Below, one piece after another: positions 24,060-33,609 of a DNA stretch of 51,622 nucleotides. The stretch comes from Rhizobium mesoamericanum STM3625 (GTDB lineage: Bacteria; Pseudomonadota; Alphaproteobacteria; Rhizobiales; Rhizobiaceae): positions 395,264-446,885 of the forward strand of contig NZ_HF536772.1 in assembly GCF_000312665.1 (NCBI RefSeq). Reading direction: 5' to 3'. A program made the translations under genes and the position numbers. The notes under the pieces are model-generated. The model saw only the letters and a program-made list of their open reading frames with translations. It was not told where the DNA came from and made no database searches. The stretch's first letter is position 1. Each line of letters opens with the position of its first letter.

Positions 24060-24944
24060 ATGGATATGATTTTTGACCAGGCACGGATTGCTGCAAACCG
24101 CCATCGCGCGCTTCGCCATCACGATCCCAACGCGACCTTCCTCCTTGACATCGCCGCAAAGGAACTGGGCGAACGCCTTGCCGTAGTCGAACGGACATTC
24201 GAGCACGCGGTCGAGTTGCACGGCGCCACGGGCGCGGCGGCCCGCGCCGCGATCGCGACCGGCAAGATCCAGCACCTGACCCGAGTCGAGAGCGAGCAAG
24301 CCTACGCGGAAGCGGACGAGCACTTTGTCGAGGCCGCGCTGGAAGAGGTCCCCTTGGAGCCGCGGTCGACCAACCTCCTTCTGGCACCGCTTAGCCTTCA
24401 TTTGACCAACGACACACCGGGCGTCTTCATCCAGATCCGCCGTGCATTGAAACCCGATGGCCTCTTTCTTGCGGCTCTTCCCGGGGCGGGCACGTTGCAG
24501 GAGTTACGTGAGGTGCTGCTGACGACAGAAATCGAGATGACCGGAGGCGCGAGCCCGCGGGTGATCCCCTTCGCTGACGTGCGCGATGTCGGCGGTCTGA
24601 TGCAGCGTGCCGGCTTTGCGCTGCCGGTGATTGATGCGGAGACCTATACGGTGCGTTACGACTCGATCTTTCCGTTGATGAAGGATCTGCGGGCGATGGG
24701 GATGTCCAATCCGCTCGTCGCACGCAGCCGCAAGCCCTTGACCCGCGCCTTCTTCCTACGGGCGGCTGAGATCTACGCGGAGCGCTATGCCGATCCGGAT
24801 GGTCGAATCAAAGCAACGTTTTCCATCATTTATGTTTCGGGATGGGCGCCTCACGAGAGCCAGCAGAAACCGCTACGACCGGGATCCGCAAAAGTCAGAC
24901 TTGCTGATGCACTGAAAGTCGAGGAGCACAAGCTGAAGCAGTAG
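24060..24944 (+). CDS. SAM-dependent methyltransferase-like protein of the NDUFAF5/BioC group
   Basis: The 294-residue protein resembles the alphaproteobacterial relatives of NDUFAF5, a mitochondrial complex I assembly factor that hydroxylates an arginine of NDUFS7, and of BioC. It begins MDMIFDQARIAANRHRAL and has the fold's later elements (RRALKPDGLFLAALPG, VRDVGGLMQRAGF). The usual SAM glycine motif I is weak: ELHGATG at 52-58 replaces the DxGxGxG pattern, which fits the divergent NDUFAF5 branch. The frame is open for 25 codons upstream, but the family start is at 24060. It is divergent from the comF/grxC operon. Confidence 0.82.
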   Translation: MDMIFDQARIAANRHRALRHHDPNATFLLDIAAKELGERLAVVERTFEHAVELHGATGAAARAAIATGKIQHLTRVESEQAYAEADEHFVEAALEEVPLEPRSTNLLLAPLSLHLTNDTPGVFIQIRRALKPDGLFLAALPGAGTLQELREVLLTTEIEMTGGASPRVIPFADVRDVGGLMQRAGFALPVIDAETYTVRYDSIFPLMKDLRAMGMSNPLVARSRKPLTRAFFLRAAEIYAERYADPDGRIKATFSIIYVSGWAPHESQQKPLRPGSAKVRLADALKVEEHKLKQ

Positions 24945-24952
24945 CCATCTGC

Positions 24953-25117
24953 CTAGTTGGGGAACTGGTTTGAGATGGTATCGAAGAGGCCGTTGATACG
25001 ACCGCCAAGTGCCTGCGCACCGCCAATTAAGGCGATTGATATGATAGCCGCAATGAGACCGTATTCGATCGCGGTTGCGCCACTGATGTCAGCCAGAAAT
25101 GCCTTTACTACTCGCAT
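24953..25117 (-). CDS. Flp/Fap-type pilin
   Basis: The 54-residue prepilin has a short positive leader and the processing site G|ATAIEYGLIAA (cleavage after the Gly near residue 13), followed by a hydrophobic helix and a short C-terminus (NGLFDTISNQFPN). Flp pilins are cut by TadV/CpaA-type peptidases and built into Tad pili. I chose the ATG at 25117, which has a GAGGTGGG site; the open frame further upstream overlaps the next gene and has no leader. No other tad/cpa gene lies in the window, so it must use assembly genes elsewhere. Confidence 0.9.
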   Translation of the reverse strand: MRVVKAFLADISGATAIEYGLIAAIISIALIGGAQALGGRINGLFDTISNQFPN

Positions 25118-25184
25118 TGCCCACCTCGGCGCTGGAGCGGCAGTCGTCGATTGCGTTGCAGATGCCGCTACAGCAACGCTCCCA

Positions 25185-25502
25185 TCAGCAGCCGGCCCCG
25201 CTTCCATAGCCTTGCACTACGCAAACCGAGCCCGGTGTTTCCTGAAGGATGCTCCGGCGGATCGTATAGCGCTTGCCATTCTCGGTCTTCGGAATCGAGC
25301 CAGTTGCCATAGTATCGAATTCAGACGGTGCGCTCGCAAAGACGCTAGACTTGGACTTGTCGGCAAGCATAGGAGTCAAGATCAAAGTCAGCGCAACAAC
25401 AGCCGTGCCAAACAGCAGCGCGATGTTTAGCACTCCCGTTGTGCTCGAGGCAGTCGAGGCCTGTTCTTTCTCTCTTACGGCTTTCCAGAAATCATCGTCC
25501 AT
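25185..25502 (-). CDS. Small single-membrane-span protein, function unknown
   Basis: The 105-residue protein has a short cytoplasmic N-terminus (MDDDFWKAVREKEQAS), one membrane helix (about 24-45; VLNIALLFGTAVVALTLILTPML) and a C-terminal part with MATGSIPK and KRYTIRRSILQETPGSVCVV, which I recognise as a conserved rhizobial hypothetical. Two cysteines near the C-terminus (Cys94 and the last residue, Cys105) could form a disulfide if that part is periplasmic. It lies directly upstream of the Flp pilin gene in the same direction, 67 bases away, so the two may be co-expressed. Confidence 0.75.
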   Translation of the reverse strand: MDDDFWKAVREKEQASTASSTTGVLNIALLFGTAVVALTLILTPMLADKSKSSVFASAPSEFDTMATGSIPKTENGKRYTIRRSILQETPGSVCVVQGYGSGAGC

Positions 25503-25625
25503 GCGTCAAGCTTTCTACACACACGCCAGTTGCTTGATTGAGGCCGATATTTGGCAGAAGGTGTTAAACGATCGATTAATATCCACACCCAAATTGGACG
25601 CTTGGAGGATAATAATCAGAAGTTC

Positions 25626-26039
25626 CTAAAGTAGATCCTGCAATATCGGAATAAGCGGCTCGTCAGCCGGCGGCATCGGGTAGTCGCGCAGCGTTTGCGG
25701 CTTCACCCATTTCAGCGCCTGTCCTTCTTTTCCGTGCGGAATTCCTTCATAGCGCCGGCAAACATAGAGCGGCATCAGAAGATGAAACTTCTCATATGAA
25801 TGGCTCGCGAAGCTTAGCGGCGCCAGACAGGCGACCTTGGTCGTGATCCCAAGCTCCTCGTGAAGCTCGCGCACCAGCGATTCCTCAGGCGTCTCGCCCG
25901 GTTCGACCTTGCCGCCGGGAAATTCCCAAAGTCCGGCAAGCGACTTTCCCTGGGGGCGCTGGGCCAGCAAGATGCGCCCGTCAGAATCGATCAGGGCACA
26001 AGCGGCAACAAGAAGAATGCTTCGGGCTGTCTCGCTCAT
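25626..26039 (-). CDS. mutT: 8-oxo-dGTP diphosphatase MutT (Nudix)
   Basis: The 137-residue hydrolase has a full Nudix box, GGKVEPGETPEESLVRELHEELGI split over residues about 44-67, and the MutT-type RPQGKSLAGLWEFPGG lead-in. MutT removes oxidised 8-oxo-dGTP from the nucleotide pool. The ATG at 26039 overlaps the TGA of the upstream acetyltransferase gene (ATGA at 26036-26039). It ends the argJ-GNAT-mutT leftward operon, an order known from rhizobia. Confidence 0.92.
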   Translation of the reverse strand: MSETARSILLVAACALIDSDGRILLAQRPQGKSLAGLWEFPGGKVEPGETPEESLVRELHEELGITTKVACLAPLSFASHSYEKFHLLMPLYVCRRYEGIPHGKEGQALKWVKPQTLRDYPMPPADEPLIPILQDLL

Positions 26040-26818
26040 CGCGGCGGCTCCTGCCGCCAATAGGAATAGCGGTAAGCCTCATGGAAGCCGAGCCGACCGT
26101 ACAGCGCCAAGGCTGGAGCGTTCGTGACCTTCACCTGCAACCAGGCGGAGCGGGCACTGCGCATCCTCGCCCAGCGCAGGGCGGAGGTCAGGATTTCTAT
26201 GCCAAGTCCCTCGCGTCGGCGCTCCTTTGCCACGGAAAGCGACATGATGCCGGCAAGATCATTATCCTGGACGCAAAGAACAGTCGCGAGCGGTCCCGTC
26301 TGCGCGTCTTCGATCATGAAGAGCCCCGAGGGCGGCTTTATCGCATTGATGATCTCGGCGAGCGCTGGCTTCAGCTTGGACGACACCCCGTCGGTTGTAA
26401 GATTGGCATCCACAAAGCGGCCAATATCGTGCGTCGGCAGGTGATCTAGCGTATCCGGAAGCTCCGCGTGGGCAAGATCGCATGTCATCACGACCGTCTC
26501 GTCGAAGGGCACCCACTGCTGCTGCCGCACGAGATCGATTAGCACTGGCGAGGCGAGCGGCGTCTGACGCAGAACGGCGGGGCGGCCATAGGCTTCGAAC
26601 TTGCGGCTTGCCTTCGCAAGGCGGATCTCGACGTCGCGATGATCCGAGGGATCGAGCGGCACGATCGAATTCAGCCGATTGGACGGATGTCCCGCCGTCA
26701 GGCGTACCTGCCAACTACCGTCATACTGAACGGACGAGGCGGGCCAAGCCCGAAAGCCGACGGCTTCCAGCCTGCGCACGAGCGGCAGATTTGCCTTCTT
26801 GGATAATGATTCAGTCAA
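26036..26818 (-). CDS. GNAT-family N-acetyltransferase
   Basis: The protein (260 residues from the start chosen) has a divergent N-terminal half and a C-terminal GNAT domain (about 115-255) with the acetyl-CoA loop LSVAKERRREGLGIEIL and the YGRLGFHEAYRY signature near the end. The substrate is unknown. Start choice is open: an ATG at 26857 would overlap argJ by 32 bases and has a Shine-Dalgarno only one base away, whereas a TTG at 26818 lies just after the argJ stop and gives the family-like N-terminus TESLSKKANLPLVRRLEAVG. I prefer the TTG. The gene is coupled by overlap to mutT. Confidence 0.82.
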   Translation of the reverse strand: MTESLSKKANLPLVRRLEAVGFRAWPASSVQYDGSWQVRLTAGHPSNRLNSIVPLDPSDHRDVEIRLAKASRKFEAYGRPAVLRQTPLASPVLIDLVRQQQWVPFDETVVMTCDLAHAELPDTLDHLPTHDIGRFVDANLTTDGVSSKLKPALAEIINAIKPPSGLFMIEDAQTGPLATVLCVQDNDLAGIMSLSVAKERRREGLGIEILTSALRWARMRSARSAWLQVKVTNAPALALYGRLGFHEAYRYSYWRQEPPR

Positions 26819-26825
26819 TGGAAAA

Positions 26826-28067
26826 TCAGCTCCGGTAGTCACCGTTGATGGCGACATACTCCTTTGTGAGATCGCACGTCCAGACCGTCGCGGTGCCGTT
26901 TCCGAGACCGATGTCGACCCTTACAGGAATATCCTGCTGTCTCATCACGTTTGTTGCAGCTTCCTCGGAATAGCCTGCATCGCGCTCGCCATTGACGGCG
27001 ACCCGCACGTCGCCGAACCAGATGGCGAGCCGGTCGCGGTCGGCCATTTCGCCCGATTTGCCGACCGCCATGACGATACGGCCCCAGTTAGCATCCTCGC
27101 CGGCGGCCGCTGTCTTGACGAGCGGCGAATTAGCAATCGACAACGCGATTTTCTTGGCCGCGACGTCGCTCTCGGCGCCAGTCACAGTGATCTCAAGCAT
27201 CTTGGTCGCGCCCTCGCCATCTCGAACAACCTGCAGCGCAAGATCCTTGAGGAGATCGTTGAGAGCAGCGCGGAACGAGCCGAGGCGCTGGTCGTCCGCC
27301 TTGTCTACACGAACCTGACCGTCTTCGGCGGTCGCACCCGTTGCAAACAACATCAGCGTGTCCGACGTCGAAGTATCGCTATCGACCGTCATAGAATTGA
27401 ACGTCGGATCGACACCCTTGGACAGGAGCGACTGCAGGGCAGCGGGAGCGATATCAGCATCGGTGACGACGAAAGAGAGCATGGTCGCCATGTCGGGCGC
27501 AATCATGCCTGCGCCCTTTGCAATCCCGTTGATCGTCACCTTCACGCCGCCGATTTCGGCAGTGCGAGTCGCGACCTTCGGATAGGTATCGGTGGTCATG
27601 ATCGCCTTGGCCGCCTCAAACCAGAAGTCGCCGGTCGCCTCCTTGTGCATCTGATCGAGAACGCCAGAAAACTTGGTGGCGTCCAGCGGTTCCCCGATAA
27701 CGCCGGTGGACGCGAGGTAAACTTCGTTCTCGCCGCAGCCAACGGCAGCCGCGGCCGACCTTGCGGTCAGGGCCGTGGCCTCGCGGCCCTTGAGACCCGT
27801 GAAGGCATTCGCATTTCCGGAGTTGACGACGACGGCTCGTGCTACGCCATGCGGCAGGTTTGCGCGGCAGAAATCGACGGGCGCCGAGGGGCACTTCGAG
27901 CGGGTAAAGACGCCAGCGGCTGACGCCGGCTTGTCGAAGACCATCATCAGCACATCGGTGCGGTTCTTGTACTTGATGCCGGCTGATGCAGTCGCCATCC
28001 GCACGCCACGCAAAGCGGGCAAGGTGGCATAGGTTTTCGGAGCGAGCGGGGAAACGGAACCGGACAT
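26826..28067 (-). CDS. argJ: Bifunctional ornithine acetyltransferase / N-acetylglutamate synthase
   Basis: ArgJ moves the acetyl group from N-acetylornithine to glutamate in the cyclic arginine pathway and can also use acetyl-CoA. The 413-residue precursor cuts itself between Ala194 and Thr195 in the motif MATMLSF, and Thr195 becomes the nucleophile. Other family marks are [10 protein letters not shown] near 82-91 and STGVIGEPL near 120. It is cytoplasmic. It lies 114 bases from the parvulin gene and starts the argJ-GNAT-mutT operon. Confidence 0.97.
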   Translation of the reverse strand: MSGSVSPLAPKTYATLPALRGVRMATASAGIKYKNRTDVLMMVFDKPASAAGVFTRSKCPSAPVDFCRANLPHGVARAVVVNSGNANAFTGLKGREATALTARSAAAAVGCGENEVYLASTGVIGEPLDATKFSGVLDQMHKEATGDFWFEAAKAIMTTDTYPKVATRTAEIGGVKVTINGIAKGAGMIAPDMATMLSFVVTDADIAPAALQSLLSKGVDPTFNSMTVDSDTSTSDTLMLFATGATAEDGQVRVDKADDQRLGSFRAALNDLLKDLALQVVRDGEGATKMLEITVTGAESDVAAKKIALSIANSPLVKTAAAGEDANWGRIVMAVGKSGEMADRDRLAIWFGDVRVAVNGERDAGYSEEAATNVMRQQDIPVRVDIGLGNGTATVWTCDLTKEYVAINGDYRS

Positions 28068-28147
28068 GGCGATCGACCTGATGGATGGATTCCCGGGCGA
28101 AGTATAAGCCAGCTCGCTCAGCGGAAATACGACAACGATATAGTGAA

Positions 28148-28168
28148 GGGCCCGGAAGAACCGGGCCC
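28148..28168 (-). terminator. Hairpin after the parvulin gene
   Basis: A perfect 8-bp stem (28148-28155 with 28161-28168) with a five-base loop lies 13 bases beyond the parvulin stop on the minus strand. The following T content is low, so it may be a weak terminator or an mRNA end-protecting hairpin between parvulin and argJ. Confidence 0.5.
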
Positions 28169-28181
28169 GACGTGCTAGATC

Positions 28182-29069
28182 TTACTGCTGAGGCTGCTGC
28201 GCGGGTGCATCGCCCGGCTGCGGCTGCTTGTTGGCATCCTCATAGCCCTTGCGCAGCGTCTCGTCGGTGATGTCGACCTTGGACTTTTCCTTGGCGCCCG
28301 CAAGAAGCGCGAGATACTTGTCGCGCATCACTAGCTGGCGAACTTGGTCCTTGACCTGATCGAAGGCCGGCGGAGCGGCATCGCGCTTATCCTCGACGAG
28401 GATCACGTGATAGCCGAAGTCGGTCTTCACCGGTGTCTTGGTGTAGGTGCCCTTTTCAAGCGCGAAGGCGGCCTCTTCGAATTCCTTGACCATGCGGCCC
28501 TTGGTGAAATAGCCGAGATCACCACCGTCAGCCTTGTTCGGATCGGTGGACTTTTCCTTGGCTAGGTCCGCAAAGTTCTTGCCGGCGTCAAGCTGCTTGA
28601 TGACGTCCTTGGCCTCGTCCTCGGTCTTCACGAGGATATGGCGGGCGTGCACCTCTTCCTGCTTCGGCAGAGCAGCGACTTCCTTGTCGTAGCGGGCCTT
28701 GACTTCTTCATCGGTAACCGTGTCGACGACTTGCTTCTTGAAATAAGCATTGTGCAGCTCGCGATCGGCGAGATACTGCATGCGCTTCTTGAATTCGGCG
28801 GTCTGGTCGAGCTTTTCGGCAATTGCGTCCTGCGCCAGCAGCTTGACGTCAATCGCGGCGGACAGCGCGGCGATCTTCTTCTGGTCGTCTGGCAGCTGCG
28901 CGAGCTGCGGGTCGAGATTGGCGACGGCCAGATCGAGATCAGACTGATGAATCTCGACATCGCCAACCTTGGCAATGACGGCATCCGGCTTGTCTTCCGC
29001 ACGGACAGGCGCCTGGAACGCAACGAAAGTTGCGAACGCCATCACAGCGATTTTGTTGTAGTTCAACAT
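28182..29069 (-). CDS. Periplasmic peptidyl-prolyl isomerase (parvulin, PpiC/PrsA type)
   Basis: The 295-residue protein has a signal peptide (about 1-24, ending PVRA), an N-terminal SurA/PrsA-like helical part (about 28-130) and a parvulin domain (about 135-230; VHARHILVKTEDEAK, GGDLGYFTKGRMVKEFE, FGYHVILVEDKR). The tail is Pro/Gln-rich. Such proteins help outer-membrane or secreted proteins fold. I took the ATG at 29069, which opens the signal peptide and has an AAGGG site; the frame is open 12 codons upstream. It is divergent from secA, the export motor. Confidence 0.93.
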   Translation of the reverse strand: MLNYNKIAVMAFATFVAFQAPVRAEDKPDAVIAKVGDVEIHQSDLDLAVANLDPQLAQLPDDQKKIAALSAAIDVKLLAQDAIAEKLDQTAEFKKRMQYLADRELHNAYFKKQVVDTVTDEEVKARYDKEVAALPKQEEVHARHILVKTEDEAKDVIKQLDAGKNFADLAKEKSTDPNKADGGDLGYFTKGRMVKEFEEAAFALEKGTYTKTPVKTDFGYHVILVEDKRDAAPPAFDQVKDQVRQLVMRDKYLALLAGAKEKSKVDITDETLRKGYEDANKQPQPGDAPAQQPQQ

Positions 29070-29172
29070 CAAATAACCCTTCACAGTTAAACCCACCGGC
29101 TTCAACGTCGTGAATCCAGCCTGAAACAGCCATCAACACCGGATTGTGGCCTTTCTATATCAGCCAAATCCG

Positions 29173-29200
29173 TTGACATCATTCGACCCCCCTCTTATCT
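29173..29200 (+). promoter_or_regulatory. Candidate sigma-70 promoter of secA
   Basis: A perfect TTGACA at 29173-29178 is followed, 16 bases later, by TTATCT at 29195-29200, giving a plausible -35/-10 pair about 115 bases before the secA start. The -10 match is only fair. Confidence 0.45.
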
Positions 29201-29315
29201 GTCACGCAACCTCGCGTCCAGAACAGTTTCCTGGTGTTTCGAGACGTGTGCCTGAAATTCGGCCGGGCAGCGGATAAGAAAAGCCGGGGAATATTATTGA
29301 GAAAGGACCAGTCAT

Positions 29316-32030
29316 ATGGTCAGCTTTGGCGGTATAGCCCGCAAAATATTTGGCTCTGCCAATGATCGCCGCGTGCGGTCTTTCCAGCCGAACGTCGCAG
29401 CCATCAATGCCATCGAAGAGAAAACGAAGGCACTGAGCGACGAACAGCTGGCTGCCCAGACCGTCGAATTCCGCAAGATGCTGGCAGACGGCAAGACGCT
29501 GGACGATATTCTTGTGCCCGCTTTCGCCGTTGTGCGCGAGGCGTCGCGCCGGGTCCTCGGCCTGCGACCTTTTGACGTACAGCTGATCGGCGGCATGATC
29601 CTTCATGACGGCGACATCGCGGAAATGAAGACCGGCGAGGGCAAGACGCTCGTCGCTACGCTGCCGGTCTATCTGAACGCTCTCGCCGGCAAGGGCGTGC
29701 ATGTCGTCACCGTGAACGACTACCTTGCCCGCCGAGACGCGGCCACCATGGGCAAGATCTACGGCTTCCTTGGTCTGACCACGGGCGTCATTGTCCACGG
29801 CCTGTCGGACGAAGAGCGCGCTGCCGCCTATAATTGCGATATCACCTACGCAACCAACAACGAACTCGGCTTCGATTATCTGCGCGACAACATGAAGTAC
29901 GAGAAGAGCCAGATGGTCCAGCGCGGCCATAACTTCGCGATCGTCGACGAAGTGGATTCGATCCTCGTCGATGAAGCGCGTACGCCGCTGATTATCTCTG
30001 GTCCGCTCGACGACCGCTCCGATCTCTACAACACGATCGACGCCTTCATTCCGCTTCTCTCGGAGGGCGACTACGAGATCGACGAAAAACAACGCTCGGC
30101 TAACTTCTCCGAGGAAGGCACGGAAAAGCTGGAGAACCTGCTTCGTCAGGCCGGGCTGCTGAAGGGTCAGTCACTCTACGACATCGAGAACGTGGCGATC
30201 GTCCATCACGTCAATAACGCGCTCAAAGCCCACAAGCTGTTCCAGCGAGACAAGGACTACATCGTCCGCAACGACGAGATTGTCATCATCGACGAGTTCA
30301 CCGGCCGCATGATGCCGGGTCGCCGTTACTCGGAAGGTCAGCATCAGGCGCTCGAAGCCAAGGAAAAGGTGCAGATCCAGCCGGAAAACCAGACTCTGGC
30401 CCAGATCACCTTCCAGAACTACTTCCGCATGTATGACAAGCTCGCCGGTATGACAGGTACGGCGCAGACGGAAGCGGAAGAATTCGGCAACATCTACGGC
30501 CTCGACGTCGTCGAGGTGCCCACCAACCTACCGATCAAGCGTATCGACGAGGACGACGAGGTCTACCGGACCTTCGAAGAGAAGTACAAGGCGATCATCG
30601 CCGAGATTGCGGACGCGCAGAAGCGCGGCCAGCCGGTTCTCGTCGGCACGACCTCGATCGAAAAGTCCGAATTTCTGGCCGATCTGATGCGCAAGCAGGG
30701 CTTCAAGGACTTCCAGGTTCTAAACGCCCGCTACCATGAGCAGGAAGCCTATATCGTAGCGCAGGCCGGGGTGCCGGGTGCCGTGACGATTGCCACCAAC
30801 ATGGCAGGCCGCGGTACCGATATTCAGCTCGGCGGCAACCCCGAAATGCGTATCGAGCGCGAGCTTGGCGAAGTGGAGCCCGGTCCGGAACGCGACGCAA
30901 AAGCCGAAGCGATCCGCGAAGAGATCAAGAAGCTCAAGGAAAAGGCCCTCGCCGCCGGTGGCCTCTATGTGATCGCGACCGAGCGCCACGAAAGCCGCCG
31001 CATCGACAATCAGCTGCGCGGCCGTTCCGGTCGTCAGGGCGACCCGGGCCGCTCGAAGTTCTACCTGTCGCTTCAGGACGACCTGATGCGCATTTTCGGC
31101 TCCGACCGAATGGACGGCATGCTGCAGAAGCTCGGTCTCAAGGAAGGCGAAGCGATCGTCCATCCCTGGATCAACAAGGCTCTCGAGCGTGCGCAAAAGA
31201 AGGTCGAAGCCCGCAACTTCGATATCCGTAAGAACCTTTTGAAGTATGACGACGTTCTGAACGACCAGCGCAAGGTGATCTTCGAGCAGCGCCTCGAGTT
31301 GATGGAATCACCGAGCATCACCGAAACTGTTTCTGACATGCGCCGCGAGGTCATCGAAGACCTCGTCGAGAAGCATATTCCGGAACGCGCCTATGCCGAG
31401 CAGTGGGATGCCGTCGGTTTGAAGGAGCGCACGGCTGCTCTACTCAATCTCGATTTGCCGATCGAAGACTGGGTGAAGGAAGAAGGCATTGGCGAGGACA
31501 CCATTCGCGATCGCCTGACGGAAGCGTCGAATGCGGCCTTTGCCGAGAAGACCGAGCGCTTCGGTCCCGACATCATGCATTACGTTGAGCGCTCGGTCGT
31601 GATGCAGACGCTCGACCACCTGTGGCGCGAGCATATCGTCAACCTCGACCACCTGCGCTCCGTCATTGGCTTCCGCGGCTACGCACAGCGCGATCCGCTG
31701 CAGGAATACAAGTCGGAAGCCTTCGAGCTCTTCACCTCGCTGCTAAACAACCTGCGCGAAGCAGTCACCGCACAGCTGATGCGCGTCGAACTCGTCCAAC
31801 AGGCGCCGTCCGAGCCGGAACCGCCATTCATGCAGGCGCACCATCTCGATCCGAATACTGGCGAGGACGATTTCGCGCCTGCCTACCTGGCTTCGGAAGT
31901 TGTTGTTGCGCCCGAAAACCGCAATCCGGCCGATCCCTCCACCTGGGGCCATGTTGGCCGCAACGAGGCCTGTCCCTGCGGCTCCGGCAAGAAGTTCAAG
32001 CATTGTCATGGTGCCTTCGCACAAGCTTGA
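29316..32030 (+). CDS. secA: Protein translocase ATPase SecA
   Basis: SecA drives preproteins through the SecYEG channel. The 904-residue protein is complete: DEAD-like nucleotide-binding domain with Walker A MKTGEGKT at 104-111 and the IVDEVDSIL Walker B, preprotein cross-linking domain, second helicase domain ([13 protein letters not shown]), helical scaffold and wing, and a C-terminal zinc SEC-C motif [14 protein letters not shown] (886-899) that contacts SecB and lipids. Length matches alphaproteobacterial SecA. The ATG at 29316 follows a GAAAGGA site. A strong terminator follows the gene. Confidence 0.98.
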   Translation: MVSFGGIARKIFGSANDRRVRSFQPNVAAINAIEEKTKALSDEQLAAQTVEFRKMLADGKTLDDILVPAFAVVREASRRVLGLRPFDVQLIGGMILHDGDIAEMKTGEGKTLVATLPVYLNALAGKGVHVVTVNDYLARRDAATMGKIYGFLGLTTGVIVHGLSDEERAAAYNCDITYATNNELGFDYLRDNMKYEKSQMVQRGHNFAIVDEVDSILVDEARTPLIISGPLDDRSDLYNTIDAFIPLLSEGDYEIDEKQRSANFSEEGTEKLENLLRQAGLLKGQSLYDIENVAIVHHVNNALKAHKLFQRDKDYIVRNDEIVIIDEFTGRMMPGRRYSEGQHQALEAKEKVQIQPENQTLAQITFQNYFRMYDKLAGMTGTAQTEAEEFGNIYGLDVVEVPTNLPIKRIDEDDEVYRTFEEKYKAIIAEIADAQKRGQPVLVGTTSIEKSEFLADLMRKQGFKDFQVLNARYHEQEAYIVAQAGVPGAVTIATNMAGRGTDIQLGGNPEMRIERELGEVEPGPERDAKAEAIREEIKKLKEKALAAGGLYVIATERHESRRIDNQLRGRSGRQGDPGRSKFYLSLQDDLMRIFGSDRMDGMLQKLGLKEGEAIVHPWINKALERAQKKVEARNFDIRKNLLKYDDVLNDQRKVIFEQRLELMESPSITETVSDMRREVIEDLVEKHIPERAYAEQWDAVGLKERTAALLNLDLPIEDWVKEEGIGEDTIRDRLTEASNAAFAEKTERFGPDIMHYVERSVVMQTLDHLWREHIVNLDHLRSVIGFRGYAQRDPLQEYKSEAFELFTSLLNNLREAVTAQLMRVELVQQAPSEPEPPFMQAHHLDPNTGEDDFAPAYLASEVVVAPENRNPADPSTWGHVGRNEACPCGSGKKFKHCHGAFAQA

Positions 32031-32053
32031 GTCCGAGCCGCGCCAACGCTTCG

Positions 32054-32084
32054 AAAATGCCGCCTCCCGGCGGCATTTTCTTTT
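32054..32084 (+). terminator. Rho-independent terminator of secA
   Basis: A perfect 11-bp stem (32054-32064 with 32069-32079) with a four-base loop is followed by CTTTT. It lies 24 bases after the secA stop. Confidence 0.9.
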
Positions 32085-32192
32085 GTGGGAATCGCGTTTC
32101 CCTTTAAGCGCCTAGCCGTTGCTACAACCGTTTCTTAACGCCGTTCTGCCAAGACTTCCGCTGGGATGCCTCAAGGGTTTTGCGTGTTTGCG

Positions 32193-33605
32193 ATGGCAGT
32201 CATTGAGACGGCGGAAAAGATGCTGCCTGCGGGTCTGCGCCCCGCTGGTCGTCGTATGCTGCGCTCGCTCGCTGCCGTTTTGACCGCGCGGGGCGACAAG
32301 GCTGTCGCGCAACGCATGGCGTTGACCGCTTTCTCGATCCGCATTGTCAGCGCCGCACTCGCCTTTCTGTCACAGATCGTCCTGGCCCGACTGATGGGCG
32401 AATACGAGTACGGGATCTTTGTATTCGTCTGGGTTCTAATCGTCCTCTTCGGCGATCTCTCCTGCTTCGGCTTCCACACCGCCATCGTCCGCTTCCTGCC
32501 GCAATACAAGGCAACAGGCGCGATCGAGAAAATCCGCGGACTGACCGGCACCGCCCGAATCTTCGGATTGCTGTCCGGGACGGCCGCGCTTTCGATCGGC
32601 ATGATCGCTCTGCATGCCTTCTGCGCCAGGATCGAGAGCTACTACGTCATACCGATCTTCCTCGGCCTGATTGCCATGCCGATGATCGCCCTCGGCGATA
32701 TTCTGGAAGGCACATCGCGCGCCAACCACTGGCCTGTCATGGCCTTGAGCCCCGCCTACATCATCCGGCCTGTTCTCATCATTCTCTTCATGCTGACAGC
32801 GATCGCCATCGGCGCGCCGCATACGGCGGTGACGGCGATGCAGGCGGCGCTCGCCGCCACCTATGTGACCGCCGTCGGGCAGTACGTCGCAACTCTTCTG
32901 CGGTTGCGCCGCCACTACCAGGAAGGTCCGCGCGAGGTCGATTTCCTCGGTTGGCTCGGTGTCGCCTTCCCGATTTTTCTCATTGAGGGCGTCAGCTTCC
33001 TCTTGACCAATTCTGATGTCGTCGTGGTCGGCGTCTTCCTCGGACCGCAGGATGTGGCGATCTACTTTGCCGCCGCGAAAACGATGGCGCTGGTTCACTT
33101 CATCAATTTTTCGGTGAAGGCAGCCGCCGGTCCGCGCTTTTCAAGCCTGATCGCTGAGAGCACGCGCCAGCAACTCGCCTCGGCGGCAATCGACGCCGCA
33201 AAATGGACCTTCTGGCCTGCACTTGTCATCGGCCTTACCGTCGTCGCCGCCGGTCACTTACTCCTCTCGCTGTTTGGTGGTGCTTTCACGGCCGGCTACA
33301 TCGTGATGGCGATCCTGCTGGCGGGCATTCTTGCCAAGGCGCTGGTCGGACCGGCAGAAACGCTGCTGATGATGGCTGGCAAACAGAACGTCTGTGTTCT
33401 GCTTTATGCCGTAGCGCTTGGCGCGAATATCAGCCTCAACCTGCTCCTCATCCCCAGACTGGGCATCGAGGGCGCGGCAATCGCCACGGCTTCGGCCATG
33501 GGCGTGGAAGCCGTCCTCCTGCATTTTGCCGTCCGGCGCGCGCTTGGCATCGCGCTCTTCGCATTTGCCACGCCTTGCCCCGTCAAGACAGACATGGAAA
33601 CTTGA
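32193..33605 (+). CDS. Polysaccharide flippase-type membrane protein (Wzx/PST, MATE-like)
   Basis: The 470-residue protein has about 12 hydrophobic membrane segments and the pattern of polysaccharide-transport (PST) flippases, which move lipid-linked sugars or whole polysaccharide units across the inner membrane; the N-terminal segment IVSAALAFLSQIVLARLMGEYEYGIF is typical. The ATG at 32193 starts MAVIETAEKMLPAG; another ATG nine codons earlier at 32166 is possible. The next gene, an acetyltransferase, begins 4 bases after this stop, so the pair is an operon. The polysaccharide is unknown: no glycosyltransferase cluster adjoins. Confidence 0.83.
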   Translation: MAVIETAEKMLPAGLRPAGRRMLRSLAAVLTARGDKAVAQRMALTAFSIRIVSAALAFLSQIVLARLMGEYEYGIFVFVWVLIVLFGDLSCFGFHTAIVRFLPQYKATGAIEKIRGLTGTARIFGLLSGTAALSIGMIALHAFCARIESYYVIPIFLGLIAMPMIALGDILEGTSRANHWPVMALSPAYIIRPVLIILFMLTAIAIGAPHTAVTAMQAALAATYVTAVGQYVATLLRLRRHYQEGPREVDFLGWLGVAFPIFLIEGVSFLLTNSDVVVVGVFLGPQDVAIYFAAAKTMALVHFINFSVKAAAGPRFSSLIAESTRQQLASAAIDAAKWTFWPALVIGLTVVAAGHLLLSLFGGAFTAGYIVMAILLAGILAKALVGPAETLLMMAGKQNVCVLLYAVALGANISLNLLLIPRLGIEGAAIATASAMGVEAVLLHFAVRRALGIALFAFATPCPVKTDMET

Positions 33606-33609
33606 TAGA

